From positions 45,785,082 through 45,849,081 of the forward strand of contig CM074193.1 of the NCBI GenBank assembly GCA_037179385.1: a stretch of DNA of 64,000 bases, read 5' to 3'. Both the position numbers and the translations under genes were made by a program. Position 1 is the first letter of the stretch. Each line of letters starts with the position of its first letter. This DNA comes from Holothuria scabra (Eukaryota > Echinodermata > Holothuroidea > Aspidochirotida > Holothuriidae). Positions 46,521-58,084 of the stretch are shown here, piece after piece. The notes beneath the pieces are model-generated. The model was given only the letters and a program-made list of their open reading frames with translations, was not told the origin of the DNA and did not search any database.

Positions 46521-48063
46521 GATGGAGGTCGTTCTTAAAATCGTCTGATGTTGACGAATTGTAAGCATCTTTCCGTCAAGGAATACACACAGCGTTTTAA
46601 CAACCGGTTTCAAAATTACGTGAGAAAACTCTTTACTTTAAATAAATAGTGTAAATCTTAGTTATTATAAATATTACACCTACGGTTAGTTTAAAGAGCG
46701 CTTTCATAATAACACATCTGCTCTGATTGTTTTTTTTCTAAACGCGATAAGTAAAGACTAGCTATAAATCGTCGTCAATTAGATTGATCTGAACATCTAA
46801 ATTATGTTAAACATTTCTGCACTATTGTACATAACTATCACTTTCAACAGGGAGTTGCTAGCAACTACCTGCTTTCAATGTGTGGAACACTTAATGTGAT
46901 GCTGACCGATAACATTTATTAAGGTAGGGTAAGGTACGGTTAGGTATGCGGGACATGGATGAGGTAGGATCGGTGACAATTAGTGAGGGATCAAGGTTGT
47001 TAAATTGGATAGGACAGGTCTTTAAGGTCGAAGGTACACAATTTTAAGTTTGATATCACATGTCAATATGTTCTTTCTCTGCTTGTGTTACCTTTAATTA
47101 TTTTAATTTTTTCTCTCTCCCACTCTCTGTTTCACGCGACAGCCCCTGCTCGACAAGCGCTATGGATTTTTCGAGTGCTTTCCTTAACAGTATCTAAACA
47201 TAATGTCACTGCACAAGGTACGAAAAAGGTATCTGAAATGCTGCACAGTGCCGGTTTTTCTTTTGTCAACCTCTTTCTAAATTTTCAGCGAATATCTTGC
47301 AATCTGGCTTCTAGTTGCTTCTCCAATGTGTATATTTCCAAGGAACTAAACGAAATACGTTCTTCCATACTCAATCACTAGGTGTATCCCAAAATTACAG
47401 ATGTATTAATAAAAGGCAAACATGCAAAGAACAATATAACACCCGGTTAATGGGTTTCTTTCGTCGCGTCACGAATTTGCATAAGTAGTCCATGTTCATT
47501 CATAATGTAAGTGAAATGCAATATTGTCGGATAAAATGATCACGGGCGGTGACTTTCAATGGGAACAGCAGGATTTTGAACATTTTCATGCTTTCTACGA
47601 TAAATAGGTTGGTATTCCATATCGACATGTTCACAGACTCTTTATTATATTGTAACAAGAGCCCAATTGGCACTGTGGTTCCTTGCTGGATATTATAAGA
47701 ACTGTACAGCCAGTCTCCAAAAAAGACCTTAGAAAAAGCTCATACTCAATGTTTGTAACATCTTCACAAGGGGTATTTTAGTACTAATATTACATGAAAT
47801 CAACGATTAAATTTTTGGGCCTTACTTACATTCAACTTATATAATGCTTGGTGATCCTTCAAAAACATTTCTTCATTTCCATATGTATTTATGCTTCTAA
47901 TCAAACTTGATATTATCACCAATAAACAATACACAATGTGGTCAGAGAGAGAGAAAAACACCCGTTGTACTTCTCTCATAAGTTATTTTTACCTGCTCTC
48001 AAATAAAACTTGCTTTTACGTTAAAACAATCTACCATTTGACCCGTTTGCTTTCTCTACACAG

Positions 48064-49554
48064 CAGTGGCGTAGCCAGGATTGAATTTTTAGGGGGGGGG
48101 GGGGGCCTAGGTAACAAGGGGGCCTGGTACCCCCGAGGGTCAAGCGCGGCAAGACTATCTAAGCGGAGCGCCACCATCAGTTAGCGCGGGGCGTACAAGA
48201 AAATTTGGGGCTTTTCAAACGTTCCAGATGGCCGGAAACGGCACTTCCCACGAGTTTTAAGCTGCATATACCCAGCCTTGAAATACGAATCTCATGTCTG
48301 CCACTTCTCAAAAAATGAGCATAAAAAATCAATCTATGAAAAATGGTAATACATACATATATTTTTAGGGACCCCAAAACTGGGCATTTCTGATCTGTGG
48401 CCTGGAGGATAAGACTATAGGGAACCGGTATCTCCCTTTTCCTTGGGAAAAATTGTAAACTTCGGGAGGACGTAGATCACAAATGCGGCAATATTTAAAT
48501 GAATTTAAGCTTTAATAGGAAAATCAAAAGTAGTTGTGTCGTCCTCTGAGAAATTTTCTTTGCGTTAGATTTCCTACATGCAAAATGCTGCCATGATTGG
48601 CAAAACTTTGAACTGATTATAGGCCTGCGTTTTAGGATTTTCCTTTTTGGGGAGCATGAAAAATTTCAAAATACTCATTTTTAGTCTTTGCAGAGATTTT
48701 ACAAGTGACACAGATACTACCAAAGAAACAATGTTTTCAGGTTTTCAGTGGTGTTAAGATGCAAAATGGTGCAGTATTTGTTCAGTCATCGGTACATTAC
48801 GTAGTCAAAATTAAAATACTACAATCTCTCAAAATATTAAACCGCAGAGCAGAAGTATGTATCATGTGGGAAACACATGAAATGCGGAGCTTGTGGACAT
48901 TTTACAAATCCGCCCGGATGCCAGTGCCAACTAGTAAAAAGAGGACTTGTCGAAGAAATCGTTCTACAGTGGCACTTGTCATAGGCAGGAGTGAGACACG
49001 ACACAGGCCTGCTTGTTCAGAATGGAAGGGAAGAATTATTAGAAGGCAGTACCTTACTCTTACGGCATACTTTGTGTATGATAAAGTATAGCAATGGTCG
49101 TGTAAAAATGGTCTCCAGTGTATGATTGCCTTGTTTTCAGTAAATCAACCAGCCATCCGAAAGGCAGAAAGGGTCTTAACATAACAAAGTCACATTCGAG
49201 TTTGTCGTCGAGACGTTCGTTTCATCTTAGAAGTGAAATGCAATGAACGACAGTGCAAATTACACACGTTATCTAATTCAGCGAAAGTACGTGGGCATTT
49301 TGAAGTTATTACTTGATTTCATACGTGCACACAGAATGTGTTTTAAATACATTCATGCATGTTTTCTTAATTATTACATATTTGATTTAATTACTGTCTC
49401 TGAAAAATACTTCAGTTTATTACCCTTCAAACATTTTATTTTTTCTCAATTACTTTATCAGGACGCGAAAAATCTGGGGGGGGGGGGGCTGAAGAAAATC
49501 TGGGTGCCTAGGCCCCCCGCCCCCCCCCCCCCCCCCCCGTGGCTATCGCCACTG
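48064..49554 (+). mobile_element. Long hAT-type non-autonomous element (1,491 bp), perfect 8-bp duplication
   Basis: Begins CAGTGGCGTAGCCAGG and ends CGTGGCTATCGCCACTG, flanked by CTACACAG on both sides (48056-48063 and 49555-49562). G-runs sit near the left end and at about 49477; a long C-run lies at about 49521. Co-linear with 58085-59832 apart from a MITE inserted in the latter. The ORF at 48705-49091 is partly kept in both copies, but it has no transposase motif and the nucleotide match continues outside it. Confidence 0.9.
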
Positions 49555-49929
49555 CTACACAGGAAACAGGGTTTATTCAGCAGTTAAGCAGAAAGCAAGT
49601 GATTAATGGGGTGTGATAATAGAATAAGGATTAGGTTACCCCACAGAGAACAGCAGTATTAAAGAGACATACTGTATAACCCATGCATTGCTTCCACTGG
49701 CAGAGAGACCAGTTTAATGCAGTGTGACCTATGCTCATTGAAATCTACAGATTTCGGTTAATGCCCGCTTACAACTTTGAATGATCCAAAATCTGTGTAC
49801 AACCCGAAGGAATCATTGCTGAACGAACGTAAAGGCCAAATTTCTAAGGTGTTTGGGTGTGTAAGCATGCAAAACCAGGTGAGATAAAAAAAATCTATTG
49901 AACCTATCTTTTTCTAGCTTACAAGATTT

Positions 49930-50370
49930 TCTAAACAACATTTCCAGTGGCTGACCTCCAGTCACCTTGATGACCTTTGACCTTAACCAAACACAGAATG
50001 ATTTGAAATCTGTCCTTCCTACCTTAAAATACTGTGTTGAAAAGTTTTTTTAGCGTTTGACCCCTTTTGACCCCAGATGACCCCTTGACCTTCACCAAAA
50101 ATATTAGATTTCATCCTTACATCATAACACATAAACACACCAAGTATGACATCTATCCAAGTTTCCTAACTTGAAATATCATGTTGAGAAGGTTTTTAGT
50201 TTTTGACCTCTGGTGACCCCAAATGACCTCTGACCTCCACCAAAAACAATAGGGCACACCTTCTCCCTATGACGAATCTATGTACCAAATCCCAGTTCCA
50301 TCCAACCTTCCCTTGTTGAGTTAGAGCGTACTGAAGCAAGTGTCACACACACACACACACACACACCAAC
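49930..50370. repeat. Short second copy of the DR1-bearing array (three units)
   Basis: An exact TGACCTTTGACCT at 49971-49983, then diverged units near 50085 (TGACCCCTTGACCT) and 50224 (TGACCTCTGACCT). It ends in AAGTGTCAC plus CA repeats, the same terminal arrangement as the large array, so both derive from one founder element. Confidence 0.8.
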
Positions 50371-51204
50371 CTGACTACATAGGTTCCTTTGCTACCGCAA
50401 GGAACCAAAAATGGAACATACTGCCATTGTCATCGATCGAAGCCAAGCATAAGCAATAGAGTAGGGAAAACAAGCCAGTGAGCCACAACTGAAAAAAGTC
50501 CGTAGCCGACACGACTCAAATCAATTGGGGAGAATATGAACAGTAAAACTTCAAGTAACCGATCTAACTGTTCAAAAATATTTTTTGTGGAACGATTATA
50601 GACATAATGTGTATGTCCTGGTTTCGTCGAAATCCAGATTCATTCTCCTTCCAAACCTTGACAAGATTGTCAGATTGTGGAATTATTTTGACGGTCGGAT
50701 AAAGTCAATAGTGAAAAAAGTTTTAAACGATCAGCGATGACCATATGTTTTGCCGTTTGTGCACGTCATTGAATAACCTATATATCAACCAACGATATTG
50801 GGTCAAGTATATAGCTTTCGGCCTATTGATAACATTTTCATCAAGTTACCAAACAGTTATATATACCCTATAATTAGAGTGTTTTCAAGAAATTTCTACA
50901 CGAATACAAATAATCATTTGCCAATTTTGAGTATTATAGGAAACGACAAGCCAAGTGACATATAGAAAAGGAAGATTCAAAAGCCCCACGATATTGTCAA
51001 CACAGAAATTTTGCTAGATAGTATTGGTGGGATGGTCGAGACGTAAGTAATTTTTCACTTCCGGATTGTAAACGTGATCGAGGGTGAACATTTACAATCG
51101 GAGACCAGGGCGAGGGCGCGCTGTATGTATTCTCTTTTCCCATTTTTGTACCAGGGTCTGAAGCTTCAACTAATAACCTTTTGGTATAATATAGCTTTTT
51201 CCGG

Positions 51205-51320
51205 GTTACGGGTACCCCGCGGAGCGGACTCGGTTTGTTCATTCCCCCTTTAAGGTGGGGATTTGACTGAACAAGGAATATGTCCTACATTCTGCTACGC
51301 AGGCAAGGCTACGGGGCACT
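51205..51320. repeat. Dispersed repeat also found split at 28755-29210
   Basis: ACCCCGCGGAGCGGACTC and GAACAAGGAATATGTCCTAC occur here within about 90 bp; the same words (ACCCCGCGGAGCGGACTC; TTAACAAGGAATATGCCGTAC) lie about 400 bp apart at 28757 and 29166. Confidence 0.5.
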
Positions 51321-51620
51321 GGGATTGTGTAGGATACAAAACGTTAATGTGGGAAGAGAATAAACATCCTCTAAATACTTCAATACAAGACTAGTGGCTA
51401 CAGACCGTAACATAGTTAGTTAGTTAGATGAGGTTTATCGACACAACAACCCGAATGTGTTATACTGTGTCAACTAGATGTAAAGGCAAACTTTTAAAAT
51501 CGGTTCAAGTTCGGTTTCAAGTAGAGTGCAAGTCCTTCCCTTTTAACACCTCTTACGACAGACGAGAAACAAACGGTGGGCATGTCCTACCAACCCCAGG
51601 GAGGACATGGCACCGAACTG

Positions 51621-51700
51621 CAGGAGAGTGGGGTATCCTACAGGAGGGTGGGATATCCTACAGGAGAGTGGGGTATCCTACAGGAGTATCCTACAGGAGG
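51621..51700. repeat. 20-bp minisatellite, three full units plus a partial
   Basis: CAGGAGAGTGGGGTATCCTA at 51621, 51641 (two changes) and 51661, then a shortened unit. It creates the Gly/Tyr-rich tail of a spurious short ORF. Confidence 0.9.
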
Positions 51701-52958
51701 TAGGCTGTAGCTAATATTTCGCGGGAGAATTATACTTAAACGATGCAAGGGAATAATTATTTATAAATTTATATGGTCACTAACCCTGCCCCTGGCAAAC
51801 GAGCTTGCTTTCCAATTGCAGGTAGATGCCTCCGTGAAATATTCATGTGATACTATAACATATCTTTCAATCAGCTGCGGAAGTTTTAGAATTGAATAAG
51901 AATTACCATTTTCCCTTTTAAGAATTTCCAAGAAAAGATTTGACGATAGGCAAATCTATCTAACGCAAGATATCAAAAAGCAACCGTAAATGAAAAAAGA
52001 TGAAACTGAAAGTAAACTAACAACACTAGTAGAGACAATGTGAGGATTCTTTCTTATCGTCAACGTATTAGCATATTCGTTGTGTCGCAGCATTGCAATA
52101 TACCTGTAGAAATGTCCTATTGTTATATAGGCACTTCAAAACAAGCTTGGTTGAAGGCAGACATTCGTCACCATCTACTTAAGTTTTGATAAGGGTAGCA
52201 AGTTCTCTAATGGTTAGGCTCTTTGATTGGCATCATGTTCAAAATGTACATACTGGCTCATATTACACATCATGCACTGATTATACACTAGGATCTTGCA
52301 TGATACCAAGATTAGCCTTCGTAGGCCCTTTGTGTGGCTGGCACCCCCTTAGACTGCCGCGATGATTCAAACGAAAAACCTTCCCACGAGGTAAACGAAA
52401 AACCTTCCCACGAGGTACACTAGAATTTGCACTGACTAAGCACCAAAATACAATTACGTATACAACAAGAGTTTTAGAAAGCTTTGGGGAAAGCAAGAAG
52501 TAAATAGGTTGGGAGAATTGGAACTTATCAACGCAAGAAGGATTTGCCCTTGAGGCCTTACGCCGGCAACACTGATTGTTTGTAATTAGTAGTCACAAAG
52601 GCACAAGACACGTTATGTCCCGATCTCTATTTCCCGAAAGGCGTAGCCAATGGAGGCTGAGAGGTTGGAGCAATGAGGAGCATACAACATTTTTTGGTAT
52701 TTTATTTGCTTTTGTAAAATATTGCCAGTGTTCCCCTTATCTTTGTGCGATAAACAGAGACCGAGTGTCATTTCCACAAGGCATCTGAGAGACATTTTCG
52801 ACCAAAACTTTTTATACGCTTCGGGCCACTCATAGTGGTGCGCTACACTAAATAACCTGTTCACAGCTTTCGTCCCTTCCTTGACACATTCCTGGATACG
52901 CCTCTGCCATTCGCTTAACTGTCCTCGAACTTCACAGGAACGATGGGGGGGGGGGGGC

Positions 52959-53085
52959 GATGCGCACTGTTTAACAAGAAATTTCCTTACTGGCTAACCT
53001 AATCCCTAACCCGAAAAAAGAATACAATCGATTACATACAACGACAACAGCCAATCAAGAAACACCCCGTTGAACAGTGCGCATC
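52959..53085. mobile_element. MITE with GATGCGCACTGTT ends
   Basis: The left end is GATGCGCACTGTTTAAC and the right end the complement of GATGCGCACTGTTCAAC, a 17-bp inverted repeat with one mismatch. A related piece (AACTTCTTGTTAAACAGTGCG) lies at about 53680-53705 with neighbouring AGCCAATTAGGAAAC, suggesting a second, incomplete copy. Confidence 0.6.
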
Positions 53086-53720
53086 TACCCGGAAAAGGTG
53101 GAGAAATATTTCATTCTTCTTATACAGGTTTCTTAATGGAAGTGTCCAAACGGTCTTTAACAGAATTGAAGAAAATTACGTTAGTCTAAAGGACAAACAC
53201 CATAGCCATTAAGTATGTTTGATAAATCTCTTACACCACATTTTGCATATCTATAATGGCGTATCTACTTCCCGTACCATGATGCTTTTAAAAGTCAAAG
53301 GATATTCCATAAATTTCCTGAAACTACAGTCATTTAATTTCGTAAAATACCGCACAAGAGTCGAATAATAGCAAAAAAGAGTGCACTGACATTTCGAATA
53401 ATTCATTTTTTCTAAGCGTGTAAAAATAAAAGTACGAGACTTCATATATGCAGCTAACAAGCGAGGTATCGTTGTTGTCTGTGATGCAGGCAAACACAAT
53501 TTACGATAAAAATTTATAATTCCTTTCTGAAAATATGTCTATCATGCCACTACGTTTTTCGGTGCTTTGTCTTTAGTAAAGAGGTGCTCTTTTGGCAACA
53601 AAGCGTATTGTGTCGGTTGTATTCTTTGTTAGGGTTAGGGATTAGGTAAGGGATTAGCGCTATCGTAAGCCAATTAGGAAACTTCTTGTTAAACAGTGCG
53701 TATCAGCCTATTTACAAGGT

Positions 53721-54449
53721 GAAATGCAATCACCCGGATTTGGATAAGTGTAGTACAAGTTTATAATACTAATTCAAGGATGACTTTCCAGAATCATGAG
53801 AATATTTCTCACTGAATTGTGAAATTTTACGAGGACTAACTTAATTTTACGAGGATTAACTTCTTCGTTTCGTGGAATATGAAACGTTATTTTCTGAAAT
53901 GTCATATAAGAAAATGTCCTGAAAGCGATGTAACAGCAGATTTTTGAGATTAAGCTGTTGTTTCGAAAGAAGTTTGGGGACACCTCTAATGCCCCTTGAG
54001 ACTCGACCTTTTGGCTTAGACCATGTGTAGTATATGTACTTTTTAACGGGTCAAGGACGGGAAAACGCATGACAGACCATTTATTGAAATGCAATCACCT
54101 AGATTTGGATAAGTGTAGTACAAGTTTATAATACTAATTCAAGGATGACTTTCCAGAATCATGAAAATATTTCTCACTGAATTGTGAAATTTTACGAGGA
54201 CTAACTTAATTTTACGAGGATTGACTTCTTCGTTTCGTGGAAAATAAAACGTTATTTTCTGAAATGTCATGTAAGAAAATGTCCTGAAAGAGATGTAACA
54301 GCAGATTTTTGAGATTAAGCTGTTGTTTCGAAAGAAGTTTGGGGACACCTCTATACCCTTTGAGACTCGACCTTTTGGCTTAGACCATGTGTAGTATATG
54401 TACTTTTTAGCGGGTCAAGGACGGGAAAACGCATGACAGACCATTTATT
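53721..54449. repeat. Recent 365-bp tandem duplication
   Basis: GAAATGCAATCACC begins both units (53721 and 54086), and GACAGACCATTTATT ends both. Nearly identical by eye, with scattered substitutions and two missing bases near 54352. The parallel minus-strand ORFs in the two copies are an effect of the duplication. Confidence 0.92.
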
Positions 54450-54907
54450 TGGAAGTCTGAAGATTGACAGATTGTTCAGTTACTTTAGTTACAGTTAGTT
54501 CAGCTACTTTCGGGGAAGTAGTTCCTTCAGGAAGCTGAACTTGTTCGCAAGTATTTGTTTAGTTTCTTACTACACTCTATCTTCGCTCAGAGAGAGACTC
54601 TACTGAGCAGGGGTTTAGTAAAAGTGTCTGTCGTTAAGACTAAATGGTTTTTGTCCTATAAATATTTCCTTCGTTCTGTCTCTCTCAACCTATCCTGCAT
54701 GATTTGCCATAGAGGGTTAAAACAGATAAGTCACGTATCTGATACTGTATTGATCTTGACAACGTGTGTTTGTGACCCTACATCGAAGTCGGCAAAGTAA
54801 ATGTTCATACTGAGTCAACTAGGACCCAAGATCAACGGAATTTCTAACCTTTTCTATCATACTAGCACTGGGGAACCGTTTACCGGGGAACTGTTAGGCC
54901 TTCTTGC

Positions 54908-56162
54908 AGTGGCGTAGCTAGGATTTTTTCCAGGGGGGGGGGGGGGCAAAAGTATGGAATTTCCCCAAAACTTTTCCCGGTCAATGTGTATGTACTTCAT
55001 ATAAAATATGCAAGTAGAACAACATTACCATATCATTTTGTAATATTACCTGCATTTTAATCTTAAAGTAAAACATAGAGCAATCGGAAATAACAAAGTA
55101 TGTTATTTTGGTAAACAATATATGGTTTATTTGTATGTACTAACGTAGTGGCCGTACGCAGGATTTCTCTGAAGGGGGAGGGGCATGCAGTATGGTCTAA
55201 GGGGAGGGGTGTCCGGAAATTTTTTGACGTTTTCAAGGAGCCTTGATTCAAAATGGTGCAAGATTTTCGACTTTGACAGGAACAGTGTTAAAAGTTGAAT
55301 CGTGGTGGTTCATGAGGATAAAACTGAAACTTTTGTGTCTTGACATTTCCATATGTCATTTATGCTACCTTACAAAGAAAAACTTGTCATTAAATTTGCA
55401 CACTTTTAGGAGTCAAAATAAAAGAGCATTGATCAGTATTTGTGGTTTTTCTTGGCCAAAAAATGTTATTTTGTTCTAAAGGTTATCTAAGCGGAGCGCC
55501 ACCATTGATTGGCGCGGAGCGTAGAGAAAATTTGGAAAAATCAGACCCCTTAGATGGCCGGAAATAGCATTTTCCAGGCTAATACGAAGAATCTAGCCAG
55601 TTGCTTTCTTCTTTTGTCGTTTGCAATAAAATGCTCACTTCAAAATATGTTCGAAAACTGCAAAGTGATCAGAGAGTTAAGAGCTAATTTTACCCCCAAA
55701 ATGTAATTTTGCCCAAAAGACCGAGCGAAGCGCCACCATTAGTTGGCGCGGAGCGTAAAGAAAATTTCGAAAAATCAGACCGCTCAGATGGTCAAAATAG
55801 CGTATTTATACTTGTAAAGAGAATCTAAACATGTAGTCTTTTTTATCGATGCCACCAGTGGGAAACAGAGTCTACCTTTTTAAGTAAAAATTGGAATTTG
55901 ACAGAATTTGCCTAGGTCTATTTGTAGGAATTAAAAAAAAGTTGGCATCACTGAAAGACCTTGCAGGGACAATCCTTCCCCTTTGAAAATTTCTGAAAAA
56001 TTGGGTGTCCTTATAAGCAATCTGGTGCCACATACTGTATGCTATCTTTTGAAGTAAAATCTGTGTTAATAAAGTTAGACTACGTATTTTTAAGAACAAA
56101 GAAAAATGGCATCTGTGAGGGGGGGGGGGCATGGCCCAATGGTCTCCCCTTCGCACGCCACT
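54908..56162. mobile_element. Composite of hAT-type ends and modules
   Basis: Left end CAGTGGCGTAGCTAGG with a G-run. A second hAT-like left end (TAGTGGCCGTACGCAGG) is at about 55146. The right end CTTCGCACGCCACTA follows another G-run. Two modules of the GCGGAGCGCCACCATT...TTGGCGCGGAGCG type lie at about 55490 and 55730. The outer flanks are inverted (CTGTTAGGCC at 54891-54900, GGCCTAACAG at 56168-56177), so the true element may be larger. Confidence 0.5.
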
Positions 56163-57773
56163 AAGGAGGCCTAACAGTGGCTCGATCACACAGGATATCC
56201 TGTTAGAAAAGCAGCCTGTTAAGTGTAGAAGGCTACAAGGTACTCATTGTCCATTTATTGTTACACTCAAAGTGAGCAGAAAGCTATTTTCCCGAACTAG
56301 CCTGTAAGCCTCCAAGGATTAGGCTAAGTAACAAAATCTAAGTGTGCCAAACGGATCCCGTTAATCCTAATTTCTAGATTTTCTTTAAGTTTATCGTTGG
56401 CCATGGATTGTTCCAGCCCATCCATCGTTATGTACACAGAGTAAAATCGTACAGCTACTGCTGGCTCGTAGAAGAACATAACAACCTCGGGGTCTACGGT
56501 AGTGACTTGTCAGTCTTTACATCCTTTTACTGAATTCCCAAAGTATCACCTGAATAACAGTTTCCTGTGCACTGAAATGCACTGATCATAACCCCGTGCA
56601 CAAGAAAACATTCGGTCTGCTACGCGGCGAGGACATTTCTGTGGAACGCGAATTGGGCCGGTTCATGCGACACTGACGAAATCTGAGTTAATTTGTTGCA
56701 TGAAAAATACGAATTATGTATGAGAAATGTCTCACAATTTCTTATTCTAACAAAAATTTTGAGAAATTTTTGTAATAATACGAAGATTCATCAAAGTAGC
56801 TACGCCACTGCCTTGTTGCAAATAACAGCTCCCTGAGGTAAGTAACCCTAAATGTTTGAATAACCACAAAAGTCGTGCATAATTAAATTTCAAAAACGGA
56901 CAAAATCTGAAGATGTACCGTAACTGGAAAATTGGAAGAAAGTCGGGAAACAGTTCGTACAAATTTAGAGACATTTTTCCTAAAAAAGGCAGAAGTTTGG
57001 GCCAAATCTTGCTCCCCTCCTAACCAAAATGGCCCCATATGCTTGTGGCCGCAGACCATCTACCTTAAATATATGTCTATCTGGTGTGGGTACTGTTGCA
57101 ACTATTTTAATATCTAGGAAAATAGCCGGAGACTCAGAGGCAGGAATACTTTTAATCCTCACCCACCGTGGTGAATTAGAAGACGGACGAGTGCTGATCT
57201 GTCAGTTAGTTGGATGGATTTTTACCGCCCAGTTTCCAACTAATTGGTTCAAGACGAGCCGGCCACGGCCTTTTTTCCAGTTGTGGCTCACTGTCTTGTT
57301 TTCCATACTTTATCCTTCATGATCAAGGCATTGTGTGCATTTCGTGAATCCATAGTGTGGAGATTAGGCCCGAGTCTGGTGTAAAAGAAATCTGTCGAGT
57401 CATTTTTCAGGGCAGTAGTCTGCAGGAAGGGGGACAGACACGGGAAATTCCCCTTAGATTTCCAAATTGTACGTACACTGCTTGTTAAATATTGGTGGCG
57501 CTTTACATGGGTAGTGCTTGAACTATCTCCAAGGGATTTTGTCCGAGTTACGGCACTATTTTCTTGTTCATTTGTACCATGGTCTTAACCGCTTTGCCCA
57601 CGGCTGCGGTAACCCTACCATCACTTAGCACCATCCCTGTCTTCCTTCTTTTTACTATAATCTACCAAATGTATTGGTGGTTTGTTTGAATACTTTCCGT
57701 GGTTTCTAAAGTAACTTCTACCCATCTGTAGCCTACATGACGAGAAAAATTCTTATCTGCGGGTTTTCAGTAC

Positions 57774-57967
57774 CTTTTAAAAATGTCATCTGTGCCAATG
57801 TCCTCAATATCTTTGGCGATGTGCTGGGCAGCAGTTCGCATGGCTTCCATTTTCTTCAGTGGTGTGGCGTCTTCCGGATAAAGCGTTGGTTTCAGCATAC
57901 TGTACACATTATCCCGGTCAACGCCATTTAGGTTCTCCACGTCGTCTCGAAGGGCCTTTGGCCAAGC
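57774..57967 (-). CDS. GMC oxidoreductase-hydrolase fusion: second exon in window
   Basis: The acceptor TTTATCGACAG is followed by GCT-TGG-CCA in phase 0, so the join to the upstream exon reads DPRVYEDK-AWPKALRDD, exactly where GMC proteins of this type have their D-P-R-V-x-E-D-x-x-W-P motif. It continues with YSMLKPTLYPEDATPLKKME and AMRTAAQHIAKDIED, and ends AAAAG|GTACTG, leaving two bases that make Arg with the next exon. Too short to appear as a long ORF; found by looking for the missing segment. Confidence 0.85.
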
Positions 57968-58084
57968 CTGTCGATAAATGAAAAATATGAAATCATTCTT
58001 TCAAAATGATGTTTGTTGAGCCTTTGAAAGATTCAGATGAATAATTGAAAATGAAAATGAAATGTTGTAGACATGTCTCCGACT

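Larger units (their letters stand above)
36450..57773 (-). other. 21.3-kb intron of the GMC-hydrolase gene, repeat-filled
   Basis: The donor is AAAAG|GTACTG at 57773 and the acceptor TTTACAG at 36450. The flanking exons are consecutive in the protein and in phase (2+1), so no exon need lie inside. Contents: hairpin 36994-37038; 144-bp array 38740-41355; CA repeat 41368-41432; diverged hAT relic about 42955-43250; small MITE 43519-43670; TTAA MITE 44837-45136; tandem pairs at 46124-46520, 51621-51700 and 53721-54449; full hAT 48064-49554; second short array 49930-50370; hAT composite 54908-56162. No nested gene was found. Confidence 0.75.

Noticed and set aside
48705..49091. 128-codon ORF in the hAT element, partly kept at 58787-59041
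   Set aside because: The two element copies match equally well outside the frame, the frame is broken in the second copy, and no transposase or other motif is visible.
53629..53660. TTAGGGTTAGGGATTAGG, telomere-like
   Set aside because: Fewer than three imperfect units inside an intron; could be an interstitial relic but too short to claim.
53774..54348. Two similar minus-strand ORFs (106 and 69 codons)
   Set aside because: They are the same frame in the two halves of a recent 365-bp duplication; no protein character.
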